21,548 nucleotides of DNA from Moraxella lacunata (GTDB taxonomy: Bacteria; Pseudomonadota; Gammaproteobacteria; Pseudomonadales; Moraxellaceae). Location of the stretch: the NCBI RefSeq assembly GCF_002027545.1, contig NZ_MXAN01000027.1, positions 1 through 21,548 of the forward strand, in the 5' to 3' direction. Shown one piece after another: positions 14,301 to 21,548 of the stretch (the first letter of the stretch is position 1; each line of letters opens with the position of its first letter). Made by a program: the position numbers and the translations under genes. The notes under the pieces were generated by a model that searched no databases, was not told the DNA's origin, and worked only from the letters and a program-made list of their open reading frames with translations.

Positions 14301-16406
14301 TTACTTCTCAGTCATCTGCCAATCAAAAGATTGACGAATGAGATTTACCGCATAAGGGACACTTTGTAGCTCGCTAATACTTATCCGAATATCGCCATTA
14401 CTCCAGTTACCTTTATTTGTTATATCTTGGCAAAGCTGTTCTGGATCAATGATTTTATGAAATGGCATATTTAGCACCAACACCAATGATTTTTCCTGTG
14501 GAATAATAGCCAAAAAGTTTCTTTCGGCTTTATAAGCAATATACTTTTTAAGGTACTCCTCATATACACATTCATCAATATTTAATATCTCTTTTTGCAA
14601 TACCAAAAACAACGCATTCATACTTCCATTAATAATATGAGCATACTCTTGGCTATCAAGACTTGATTTATCACTTTGAATAACACTTTGTAATTTTGAT
14701 AAATCTATTTCTGGAAGTTGCCATACCTTCGTGGCTTTACTTGCTAATATCTCTGACCTTTTATTTATGGCTATCTCATTCCAAGATTCACATTCCTTAA
14801 AATACTGATTTAGACTCAATGGACTATAAGCCAAACCTATTTTTTCACCCTGAGCATTTAGCACACCATTTCTTTTGTATTCATAATCACAATCGCTATA
14901 TTCACTATTATAACCTGTCAACGTTAGATTTCCCAAACGATGTAAATGAATTTTTTGAATCTCCTGCCAATTATCACCCAATACCATTTGCCAATATATA
15001 GATAGATTTTCATTTTGTGGTAAAACATGCTCGATACTATAATTGGCGGTATCTGATTTTTCTTTTTTACCATAATTTTCCAATTTTCTTAATAAATAAT
15101 TACAACGAGATAAATTATACATATCACGTTCCATTAAACAAGATTTAAACTCTTTATCATCTGGAAAACGTCTATATGATTTTAGGCTCATTAGATATAT
15201 TTGCAAGTTTTTTAAATAATTATCCTTTTTAAAGGATTTGTATAGCGTAGCAAATGTTTTATTTAATGAGTTTGTCCTAACGTCGCAGACTGCACGGCGA
15301 AATACATAGCTCTCTATCAACTGTATTATTTGATGCACATCATCTTTGGTAATGATATTTTTATGATAATCATGATAAACATTTAATAAAAATGGAAGCG
15401 CAACATCCACCTTTAATTCCTTTAAATCTAAAAATGATCTTTTTAAAACATCATCACTTTCTTTGTTTAAAGCAATATTGGCATAATAAGTTGCATGCTC
15501 ATAAACATCCTTGATAAGCTCATGCATATCACTAGCAAAATCTTGTTTGGCAAATTTTTTAAACTCCTCATAGACCTTGTTAATGTTGGGAATTAAAGAT
15601 TTTTTAGCAGTGAGATAATGACGCATAAATCCATCGAAATGCTGACTGTATGCCTTTTGACCAAATAATAATTCCATTTTTCGCCAATAGTTTTTATAAA
15701 GTCTTTCTTGTTCGTCTTGTGACAATCCCATTAGTATGTAATTACGGATTAAATCTGCTTGGCTCAGTGCCAATCCCGTGGAATTCATGCTCTCAAAAAT
15801 CAGTTGGGGATTATCTTGTGTACGGTCAAGAGATACATCAACAATTAACAACTTATTTAAACCCTGCCAAATTACTGATAAATCTTTAAATTGATTTATC
15901 TGTTTTTTAAAAAATTCATAATTTTCTTGAATGCGATGACTGGCATTATTAGATAAAGGTGCATCATCCAATATTGCCATTAAAGTATCTTTATCAGCTT
16001 GCGACAATAGTAATTTGTAATAACACTCCCCCTCCTCCAAGTCATTAAGTAGATAGTAACTTCTTATCTTCTTATAAGAACACCCATTAGAAATTTCGCC
16101 CAAATTATTTTCTTTTAGATGATTTGCCAATGCCGTTAATAGTAATGTACATGTTGTTAAACGTTGCTGTCCATCAATTACCAGGCACTGATTTTTATTA
16201 CTAACTTGATAAATACCTTGATGCACATAAACAACCGAACCCACAAAATGACCGCCGATCTTTTTATCTGTCCCAACATGCATAATATCATCCCATAGTT
16301 GCTGACATTGAATCTCTGTCCACGAATAATGACGTTGATAAATTGGTATAACAAACTGAGTGGAGTTTTTAAAAAAGTTTAATAGCAATGTTTCTGTCGC
16401 TTTCAT
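14301..16406 (-). CDS. DUF262/DUF1524 protein (GmrSD-like putative defence nuclease)
   Basis: A 701-residue protein built like the GmrS-GmrD fusions of type IV restriction and related anti-phage proteins. The N-terminal DUF262 (ParB-like NTPase fold) has FVIPIYQRHYSW (18-29), the nucleotide-site motif DGQQRLTT (78-85) and FESMNSTGLALSQADLIRNY (204-223). A long helical middle precedes the DUF1524 HNH-type nuclease with EHVLPQN (His460) and HRLGNLTLTGYNSEY (489-503). The end (about 590-701) resembles the DUF5655-type tail found on many such proteins, with LVLNMPFHKI and IRQSFDW. ATG 16406 is chosen because GGAGGTG lies just upstream; the in-frame TTG further out is part of that site. The gene is visibly more AT-rich than its neighbours and lies alone inside an ABC importer locus, suggesting acquisition. 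Confidence 0.88.
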   Translation of the reverse strand: MKATETLLLNFFKNSTQFVIPIYQRHYSWTEIQCQQLWDDIMHVGTDKKIGGHFVGSVVYVHQGIYQVSNKNQCLVIDGQQRLTTCTLLLTALANHLKENNLGEISNGCSYKKIRSYYLLNDLEEGECYYKLLLSQADKDTLMAILDDAPLSNNASHRIQENYEFFKKQINQFKDLSVIWQGLNKLLIVDVSLDRTQDNPQLIFESMNSTGLALSQADLIRNYILMGLSQDEQERLYKNYWRKMELLFGQKAYSQHFDGFMRHYLTAKKSLIPNINKVYEEFKKFAKQDFASDMHELIKDVYEHATYYANIALNKESDDVLKRSFLDLKELKVDVALPFLLNVYHDYHKNIITKDDVHQIIQLIESYVFRRAVCDVRTNSLNKTFATLYKSFKKDNYLKNLQIYLMSLKSYRRFPDDKEFKSCLMERDMYNLSRCNYLLRKLENYGKKEKSDTANYSIEHVLPQNENLSIYWQMVLGDNWQEIQKIHLHRLGNLTLTGYNSEYSDCDYEYKRNGVLNAQGEKIGLAYSPLSLNQYFKECESWNEIAINKRSEILASKATKVWQLPEIDLSKLQSVIQSDKSSLDSQEYAHIINGSMNALFLVLQKEILNIDECVYEEYLKKYIAYKAERNFLAIIPQEKSLVLVLNMPFHKIIDPEQLCQDITNKGNWSNGDIRISISELQSVPYAVNLIRQSFDWQMTEK

Positions 16407-16435
16407 TAACACCTCCAAATTAAAAAATAATTTTC

Positions 16436-16464
16436 ATCATAACATAGTTCTTTTACAACAGCAA
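16436..16464 (-). promoter_or_regulatory. sigma-70 type promoter for the DUF262 gene
   Basis: On the minus strand TTGCTG (16464-16459) and TATGAT (16441-16436) are separated by 17 bases, ending 29 bases before the start codon. Match to consensus only. Confidence 0.45.
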
Positions 16465-16623
16465 GCATCGTAAGCAAAAAATAGTAATCATGCCACATGA
16501 ATAACTTCTTGAATTTATTAAATTTATTTAATAATGAACACCATCAAACCACTTGGTGGTATCAAATGATTTTGCCATTTACTCTAAACACAAAAATAAA
16601 GTCTTTGTATATTGTTACGATTT

Positions 16624-16652
16624 TTGATAGAATAAGCGTTTTGTTCTATTTT
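16624..16652 (+). promoter_or_regulatory. sigma-70 type promoter for the permease pair
   Basis: TTGATA (16624-16629) and TATTTT (16647-16652) with a 17-base spacer. It is the best promoter candidate in the 360-bp gap between the DUF262 gene and the permeases, and would give a leader of about 110 nt containing the hairpin at 16694-16722. Confidence 0.45.
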
Positions 16653-16693
16653 ACCCCTTTGATAAGGTTACCCCTTAACAAAGCAATACAGCC

Positions 16694-16725
16694 AAAATAG
16701 ACAAGCAAGCCTTGTCTATTTTTAT
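16694..16725 (+). terminator. terminator-like hairpin in the leader of the permease genes
   Basis: A perfect 12-bp stem AAAATAGACAAG / CTTGTCTATTTT with loop CAAGC and a following T-run, 45 bases before the permease ATG at 16767. No convincing gene ends just upstream. It may be a leftover terminator or an attenuator. A weak competing stem (TAAGG / CCTTA, 16663-16677) precedes it. Confidence 0.65.
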
Positions 16726-16766
16726 TGAGCAGCCATCAACACAATAACCACAAAGACCGCCACACC

Positions 16767-17498
16767 ATGTTAGAACTCCACGGATACACCGATTTACTTT
16801 GGCAAGGCACGATTTTGACCGTCAAATTGGGCGTAACGAGCCTGATTTTCGGCTTGATTTTCGGGCTATTGGGGGCAACTGCCAAGCTCTCTAATATCTG
16901 GCTGTTTAAAAGCCTTGCCAACATCTACACAACGGTGGTGCGTGGCATTCCCGAACTACTTGTGGTGTTCGCCATCTATTTTGGCGGTGACATCATCGTG
17001 TCGTTTTTTGCCAAAGAAGTCTTTGGGTATGGCGGACGTATTGATATTGGCAGTTTTTGGCCGGGTGTGGCTGCCCTATCGGTCATGTTTGGGGCGTATG
17101 CTACCGAAGTGTTTCGCATGGCAATCCAAGAGATTCCCAAAGGACAGTGGGAAGCCGCTCAGTCGCTGGGCATGCGACCTGCTCAGACCTTTTTTCGCAT
17201 TATCCTACCACAGATGTGGGTCGTTGCCTTACCTGGTTTGGGTAATTTGTTTTTAGTGCTATTAAAAGACACCGCCCTTGTCTCGCTCATCGGACTTAAA
17301 GATTTGATTTATTATTCATCTCGTGCCGCTCAGTCCACCCAAGAGCCTTTTACCTTTTATCTTGTGGCAGCTCTCGTTTATCTGTGCCTAACAGCGGTCG
17401 TTACTGCCTGTATCAGCTTTGGCGAATGGCGAGCCAATCCTGCCAAACGTTACGCCCAGAAATTGCTTAGACAAAAACATACGGGGGCAAACGCATGA
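16767..17498 (+). CDS. polar amino-acid ABC transporter permease (HisQ/ArtQ type)
   Basis: One of two inner-membrane permeases of the importer. The 243-residue protein has about five transmembrane segments and the cytoplasmic EAA loop that docks the ATPase (IPKGQWEAAQSLGM, about residues 128-141, then RIILPQ). The opening GYTDLLWQGTILTVKLG and the ALPGLGN, LLKDTALVSLIGL blocks are typical of HisQ-like members. The start is placed at ATG 16767, where homology begins; an in-frame TTG at 16725 would add a His-rich, non-hydrophobic extension. The ribosome site is weak. It overlaps the next permease by ATGA (17495-17498), implying coupled translation. It is separated from its ATPase gene by the DUF262 gene. 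Confidence 0.92.
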   Translation: MLELHGYTDLLWQGTILTVKLGVTSLIFGLIFGLLGATAKLSNIWLFKSLANIYTTVVRGIPELLVVFAIYFGGDIIVSFFAKEVFGYGGRIDIGSFWPGVAALSVMFGAYATEVFRMAIQEIPKGQWEAAQSLGMRPAQTFFRIILPQMWVVALPGLGNLFLVLLKDTALVSLIGLKDLIYYSSRAAQSTQEPFTFYLVAALVYLCLTAVVTACISFGEWRANPAKRYAQKLLRQKHTGANA

Positions 17499-18202
17499 GT
17501 TGGAACTGGCAAGCGATTATCACGCATTTTCCCGAACTTCTAAAAGCATCCATTACCACCTTGGAGCTTGTGGCATTATCCAGTATCATCGGGCTGATTT
17601 TTGGGGTGGTTTTGGCACTGCTTAGACTCTCCAAAAACCCTTTGGTGCAGGTTTTTCCTTTTTTATATATTTTCTTTTTTCGTGGCACGCCCCTACTGGT
17701 GCAGATTTTTCTGATTTATTATGGCCTCGGGCAGTTTAAAGCCATTCAAGAGAGCGTACTGTGGAAGCCTGTGCTTAGTCAAGCTTACTGGTGTGCCATC
17801 ATCGCCTTTACGCTAAACACCGCCGCTTATGTCGCTGAGATTGTGCGTGGGGCGATACAGGCAGTTCCCCGTGGCGAGCTAGAAGCAGCGGACGCTTTGG
17901 GCATGTCGCCTGTACAGAAATTTACCCGCATTACCCTGCCCCGTGCCTTTGGGATTATGATACCCGCATACAGCAACGAAGTGATTTTTATGCTCAAAGG
18001 CTCGGCACTGGCAAGCACCATCACGGTCATGGACTTGATGTACGCCTCCAAAGTCATCATTGCCAAGACGTACCTGACCTTAGAGATTTATTTTGCCGCA
18101 GGTATTATTTATCTTATGATTTCATGGATAATATTGGCACTGTTTCGCTTGTTTGACCACTCATTTAATAAGCATAAACGCTACAATCCCATCCAAAAAT
18201 AA
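17495..18202 (+). CDS. polar amino-acid ABC transporter permease (HisM/ArtM type)
   Basis: Second permease of the importer, 235 residues. It has YIFFFRGTPLLVQ near residue 58, NTAAYVAEIVRGAIQ, the EAA loop VPRGELEAADALGMSP followed by RITLPRA, and PAYSNEVIFMLKGSALAS. These are all typical of HisM-like members. Together with the preceding gene it makes the heterodimeric channel of a His/Arg/Lys-type importer. The ATG overlaps the upstream TGA (ATGA). A terminator follows 3 bases after the stop. The basic C-terminal tail is normal. Confidence 0.93.
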   Translation: MSWNWQAIITHFPELLKASITTLELVALSSIIGLIFGVVLALLRLSKNPLVQVFPFLYIFFFRGTPLLVQIFLIYYGLGQFKAIQESVLWKPVLSQAYWCAIIAFTLNTAAYVAEIVRGAIQAVPRGELEAADALGMSPVQKFTRITLPRAFGIMIPAYSNEVIFMLKGSALASTITVMDLMYASKVIIAKTYLTLEIYFAAGIIYLMISWIILALFRLFDHSFNKHKRYNPIQK

Positions 18203-18204
18203 CA

Positions 18205-18230
18205 AAAACGGCAACTTGGTTTGCCGTTTT
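18205..18230. terminator. bidirectional terminator between convergent genes
   Basis: A perfect 10-bp stem AAAACGGCAA / TTGCCGTTTT with loop CTTGGT lies between the permease stop (18202) and the end of the convergent 787-residue gene (18257). Confidence 0.85.
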
Positions 18231-18256
18231 GTCATCTCATTCTTTTATCCATCAAA

Positions 18257-20620
18257 TCATTCATCAAAAATTTCATGGTATTTTGGAAAAATATGTGCCT
18301 CTCTGCCCTGACCTAGTATGTACGAGCTATACCGCTCCTGCTCTTCGATTTGGGGCAGTAAATCATGAGCCTCCCCAAACTTATTTTTGGCACGTTGTAG
18401 CCACGCCTGATAAAATTTGCCCTCCCACAGTCTTGATGGCAACACCATGACCCGCCCCTTTGTATCTTCACTGATAATGATGGGAAATACTGTGTCCGAC
18501 AACATGCCATTTGGTAGATGTCGTCTATAAAACCATACGCTACTCACCGACAGCTCAACATTATCCAAGCTTTTTGGATAAGGCATGCCAAACACCCGAG
18601 AATTCTCCTGTGTCAGATGACGGGCATAAACCAACTGGTCAGGCTCTTTGGGCGTGGAACCTTTTAGAGCATATAACATCTCGCCATAAGCACGCAACTC
18701 ATCAAGCGATGTCCGCCCCCTAGGGTCAAAAATCACCTCTCCGGCACAACTTTCTTCTCCTTGGCTAAAAATCTGATGATTCGCCCATATCAAGGATGCC
18801 CACACTATCCTACCTCGTCGATACAAGGTTGGCATGTGTGCAAGCTGACTGCCAAGCACGTCCTTTAACAGCCAATCTGGGGCGATGACTTGCAGATATT
18901 CTCTTTGGTTTGGTGCCAATCTGTTGATGACATCAAAGGCACCAATGTAGCTCTTTTCTTCTTCCCTTTTTGCCATCTCCTCAGGGGTGTATAAAGGCAA
19001 TAACGACAACTCTACTTTATCCGCCAACACAACCAACGACTGCTCCTCTTGTATGTTGGCAAAGAAATTGTTTTCATTGACAAAGCCAGATGCATACAAA
19101 TGAGCCATGTTTTGATTTAATTCAAATTCTAAGGATTCATAAATCAAAAGTGCGATGGTGGTCACCAAATGTGGTTGAGTTTTTAGCACCTCTAGTAAGT
19201 CAAACTCATAAAAACTGATGGGAAAAAAGCAAAAACCACCAATATGTCGCCTTGTCCGATAAGGCATAACCAACTTCAAATCCAGTACAGGCTTATGATA
19301 CAACTTGATATGAATCATCAAGGCATCCGTCTTACCCATGTCTGTCGATACCAGCACGTCACAAGCACCGACCATACATGGCGAGTTGTCAGGGTTATTT
19401 TGCAACAACTCATTTAGCTTTATCAAAGGATTATCATCATCGATATCTACAAACTTGCTTTGCTTGGATTGAAGTTCGTATTTAAAGCAGGACGGCACCA
19501 CAGGCTTACTCTCATAAATACTCACCAACCCCTTCGCCAGCATGGCACCCGCCACCTTAAAGGCAGACTGCCAAGGTTTTGGCAGTTTTTGAATGAGTTC
19601 ATGATGGCTATTTTGTCTTTGCTCGGTAATCACAACCTGTGATGTTGGTTTTATCAGCTCATAAAACGCCACAAGACTGTTGGGGCAATCCGAATCCAAG
19701 TCAAACAACATCGTATTAATCGTCATCATGATGGCATGATGGTCGTCATTAAAATTGGCAATAAATTGATATTCGATACGCTTTGGTAGTTTTGATGGCG
19801 ACTGCTCGGTGAGTTGCTGGTAGTTGAGCCACGACAAAGTGCTTTTAAAAAGTTTGGCAAAGGTTGCACCAACGTAGAAATTAAGCAGATACAGCAATTT
19901 CTCAAATCCGTGATTTTCTGCGTATTGTTGATAGACTGCTTGATTTAGTTGATGGGTTTTTTTGATGGTTGATAAAGCACCATCCAAGCGAACAATGCTT
20001 TCAAAAGAATAATCAAAATCGATGTGCTTAATGTCATCAAAAAAAGCAAATGTATCATCGATGAGTTTTTGGTTTTTTAGTTTTGCCAAATATAAATAAG
20101 CCACTCGGTTCGGTTCTAAGTAAATACTGACCTCTTGGCTTTTAAAAATCACCCCCGTCATCGATTTGACAAAAACATCCAAACGATTTTGATGCGTCAA
20201 ATGATCTTTGATGGCAAGCAGTGGCTGACAAAAGATATGCTCTCCGATTTGGGCAATCAAAGAATTTTCAAAGACCTTCTTCAAGGCAAAATCCGTGCCA
20301 TGAGACTGATTTTTATCCCGAATGGCTTGCTGTGCTTCATCATAAGTAAGCCAAAGAATCGGCTCGTGGGTGTATCTTGCCAAATATTCCCCCAAATATG
20401 CGGCAAATGTCAAGCAAAGTGGGCGAAAGGTTTTTTTGGTAAATAGTGCATCCAAATCATATTTTTTTGCCAATTCATCCAAAAAATAAGCCATCTGCTC
20501 AATGCTATTTTCACCATAATCAAAGTTAATGGTCTTTATCAGCTCATAAAATGCGTTATTTTTGGGGGGTTGGTGCAAGCGTTCCAACAAAGTGGCGACT
20601 TGTGCGTTTGTACTGTTCAT
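18257..20620 (-). CDS. large protein of unknown function (787 aa)
   Basis: A long uninterrupted frame with normal-looking composition and no signal peptide or clear transmembrane helix, so probably cytoplasmic. Residues about 20-100 (AFYELIKTINFDYGENSIEQ, then FRPLCLTFAAYLGEYLARY and EPILWLTYDEAQ) look like a small alpha/beta module seen in assorted uncharacterised proteins. The middle (about 280-560) mixes helices and strands with acidic patches (FVDIDDDNPLIKLNE, FDLDSDCPNS). The end has SSVWFYRRHLPNGMLSD and a segment RVMVLPSRLWEGKFYQAWLQ. No nucleotide-binding, nuclease or protease motif was seen. It stands alone between two terminators. I do not recognise the family and assign no function. 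Confidence 0.7.
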   Translation of the reverse strand: MNSTNAQVATLLERLHQPPKNNAFYELIKTINFDYGENSIEQMAYFLDELAKKYDLDALFTKKTFRPLCLTFAAYLGEYLARYTHEPILWLTYDEAQQAIRDKNQSHGTDFALKKVFENSLIAQIGEHIFCQPLLAIKDHLTHQNRLDVFVKSMTGVIFKSQEVSIYLEPNRVAYLYLAKLKNQKLIDDTFAFFDDIKHIDFDYSFESIVRLDGALSTIKKTHQLNQAVYQQYAENHGFEKLLYLLNFYVGATFAKLFKSTLSWLNYQQLTEQSPSKLPKRIEYQFIANFNDDHHAIMMTINTMLFDLDSDCPNSLVAFYELIKPTSQVVITEQRQNSHHELIQKLPKPWQSAFKVAGAMLAKGLVSIYESKPVVPSCFKYELQSKQSKFVDIDDDNPLIKLNELLQNNPDNSPCMVGACDVLVSTDMGKTDALMIHIKLYHKPVLDLKLVMPYRTRRHIGGFCFFPISFYEFDLLEVLKTQPHLVTTIALLIYESLEFELNQNMAHLYASGFVNENNFFANIQEEQSLVVLADKVELSLLPLYTPEEMAKREEEKSYIGAFDVINRLAPNQREYLQVIAPDWLLKDVLGSQLAHMPTLYRRGRIVWASLIWANHQIFSQGEESCAGEVIFDPRGRTSLDELRAYGEMLYALKGSTPKEPDQLVYARHLTQENSRVFGMPYPKSLDNVELSVSSVWFYRRHLPNGMLSDTVFPIIISEDTKGRVMVLPSRLWEGKFYQAWLQRAKNKFGEAHDLLPQIEEQERYSSYILGQGREAHIFPKYHEIFDE

Positions 20621-20677
20621 CGGTATGTCAAATTAATTGGTGTCAAGATTCATTTTATAAGGGCATATCATGATTTT

Positions 20678-20711
20678 AAAACCTTGTTAATATAAGATTA
20701 ACAAGGTTTTT
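20678..20711 (-). terminator. strong hairpin terminator of the decayed outer-membrane protein gene
   Basis: A perfect 14-bp stem AAAACCTTGTTAAT / ATTAACAAGGTTTT with a 5-base loop. It lies about 58 bases past the minus-strand stop at 20769-20771 and upstream of the 787-residue gene, so it most simply belongs to the broken gene to its right. Confidence 0.65.
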
Positions 20712-20768
20712 GGTTGTAAATTGCATAACCAAGCGATACCGCCATGACATACATCATGACGGCAATAC

Positions 20769-20848
20769 CTAAAACCGACTCACAAGCCCAAGTTTCACTT
20801 GACTGCTGTCTGTGTGCTCACTGCCTGCATAGTCATAGCTTAGGCTTA
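20769..20848 (-). pseudogene. C-terminal remnant of a probable outer-membrane beta-barrel protein
   Basis: The minus-strand frame ends LSLSYDYAGSEHTDSSQVKL, then GLVSRF and TAG. Two alternating-hydrophobic strands joined by a polar turn and closed by a terminal Phe are characteristic of the last strands of an outer-membrane barrel. The frame is cut at 20848 by the insertion-sequence relic. The reading continues open into the relic to an ATG at 20912, but that portion is IS sequence. No matching N-terminal part was found on the other side, so most of the gene has been lost. Confidence 0.45.
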
Positions 20849-21213
20849 GAACCCATTCACAATCAAAAAATACGCCCCAATAAACCAAACCACCAACCAA
20901 ATCATTCACCATGAGAAAAGCCTATCTAGGTGACATCACACAAGAACAATTTAAACACATACGTCCATTGCTACAAAGTGCCAGAAAAAAGACCAAGCCT
21001 AGGACAATAGACCTATACAATGGCGAACCGTTCATTGCTACCATCAAAAATGGCGTGAACTTGATGACAATGGTAAAAGCATTCTTGATAATGTCTTAAA
21101 AAAATGGGTCAAAATAGAAGGCTTTGGAAAAACTTCGAGCGATACTTAAATACAAGCTTACAGTTTGTGAATTTAGCTTTTATTGCGTTGTTGAAAAGAT
21201 TGTGAGCGGGTTC
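20849..21213 (+). mobile_element. internally deleted IS5-family insertion sequence relic (365 bp)
   Basis: The ends GAACCCATTCACAATC (20849-20864) and GATTGTGAGCGGGTTC (21198-21213) are inverted repeats with two mismatches. TTA lies directly outside on both sides (20846-20848 and 21214-21216), giving a 3-bp target duplication. The interior carries only fragments of a transposase. Full elements of this type are roughly 850 bp, so more than half is missing. Confidence 0.8.
20911..21205 (+). pseudogene. IS5-family transposase, fragmented by internal deletions
   Basis: Three pieces of one transposase remain. The first is the N-terminus MRKAYLGDITQEQFKHIRPL to RTIDLYN (20911-21021). A frame-shifted piece beginning WRTVHCYHQKWRE and ending about LDNVLKKWV (21021-21109) follows. 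The last is the C-terminus RRLWKNFERYLNTSLQ to FIALLKRL with its TGA at 21203-21205. The order matches intact IS5-group (IS1031/IS427-like) transposases. The segments with the catalytic DDE residues and the QWRMLP region are gone, so the protein cannot be active. The open frame to 21099 from the same ATG runs out of register after residue 37. Confidence 0.8.
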
Positions 21214-21216
21214 TTA

Positions 21217-21282
21217 GCTCACCACAAACAAAAACCGTGGTACTTTTTCATTTTGTAGAGTGTATGTGATTTCATTTGATGC
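21217..21282. other. short non-coding stretch with REP-like half-site
   Basis: GCTCACCACAAAC followed by AAAAACCGTGG resembles GCTCACCACGAACGGTTTTC at 11338-11357, suggesting shared repeat material. No gene seen. Confidence 0.3.
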
Positions 21283-21380
21283 ATTAAATCTCTTTCCAAA
21301 CTAAAAATAAACCCTTGTAAGTATTGGGGTTGAAGTTTTTAAAAATCTACAAAAATCAGGGTTTGGAAAGAAGTCTATTA
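21283..21380. repeat. 98-bp MITE-like repeat, copy B
   Basis: Base-for-base identical to 4483-4580, same orientation, with ATTA on both edges and imperfect inverted ends. The flanks are unrelated to those of copy A, so this is an independent insertion and not part of a larger duplication. The 168 bp beyond it to the window end are very AT-rich, and I see no supportable gene there. Confidence 0.85.
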
Positions 21381-21548
21381 TAGAGTAGTTACAGAGCGAT
21401 GACAATAGTTATGAGAATGAAAATATAAAAATTTTTAAAAAAAAATGATTAGGTGCGGGTCTAATTTTACGATGGGTTTGATGGGGTTGTTATGGGTATT
21501 TTAAAAACACTGAGAATAAAGCATGAGATAGTTTTATTTAAAAAATAA

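Noticed and set aside
16497..16700. 67-codon open frame ending in the leader hairpin
   Set aside because: Asn/Leu/Phe-rich composition expected from AT-rich DNA, no ribosome site, and the stop codon lies in the hairpin stem. Not supportable as a gene.
21383..21548. possible partial gene at the right edge
   Set aside because: Only very short frames (under 20 codons) on either strand, with strongly AT-rich low-complexity sequence.

Overview
The window looks like a chromosomal segment of a Moraxellaceae bacterium, most likely a Moraxella species. The basis is the moderately AT-rich composition, the lgt/thyA/folA neighbourhood, a Neisseria/Moraxella-type zinc receptor (ZnuD-like) with Zur-like boxes, a ccmCDE group, and several families of small non-coding repeats. 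No rRNA, tRNA, CRISPR array or phage module was seen.

Layout. Positions 1-3450 hold a 59-residue oxidoreductase-like protein on the minus strand, bolA, a small lipoprotein and lgt. These are followed by a chain of tandem two-helix membrane-protein paralogues: one C-terminal remnant and two complete genes, joined by ATGA stop/start overlaps. They lead into thyA. A 173-bp inverted-repeat element (MITE) now lies between the last paralogue and thyA. Positions 4300-4823 hold a broken membrane-protein gene split by a 98-bp repeat. A DUF4442 hotdog protein, folA and a second small lipoprotein follow.

Positions 6246-9064 (minus) carry a ZnuD-type TonB-dependent receptor disabled by an amber codon and a one-base frameshift. 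Its promoter still has two Zur-like boxes. Next is ccmC-ccmD-ccmE (minus), then about 770 bp of repeats: a 20-bp palindrome, a second MITE, and a composite repeat containing a REP-like hairpin.

Positions 11565-18202 encode a polar (probably cationic) amino-acid ABC importer: an ATPase, two tandem binding lipoproteins and two permeases. The set is split by an oppositely oriented, AT-rich DUF262/DUF1524 (GmrSD-like) putative defence gene. The permease half has its own promoter and a terminator-like hairpin in its leader.

Positions 18257-20620 (minus) encode a 787-residue protein I do not recognise. The right end is decayed: the tail of a probable outer-membrane protein gene, a 365-bp deletion relic of an IS5-family insertion sequence with terminal repeats and a TTA target duplication, and a second identical copy of the 98-bp repeat.

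The most informative observations come from removing the small elements in silico. Excising the MITE at 3266-3434 restores an ATGA overlap between the upstream paralogue and thyA. Excising the 98-bp repeat at 4487-4580 rejoins a membrane-protein reading frame. The window therefore records how small mobile repeats have remodelled genes and operons.
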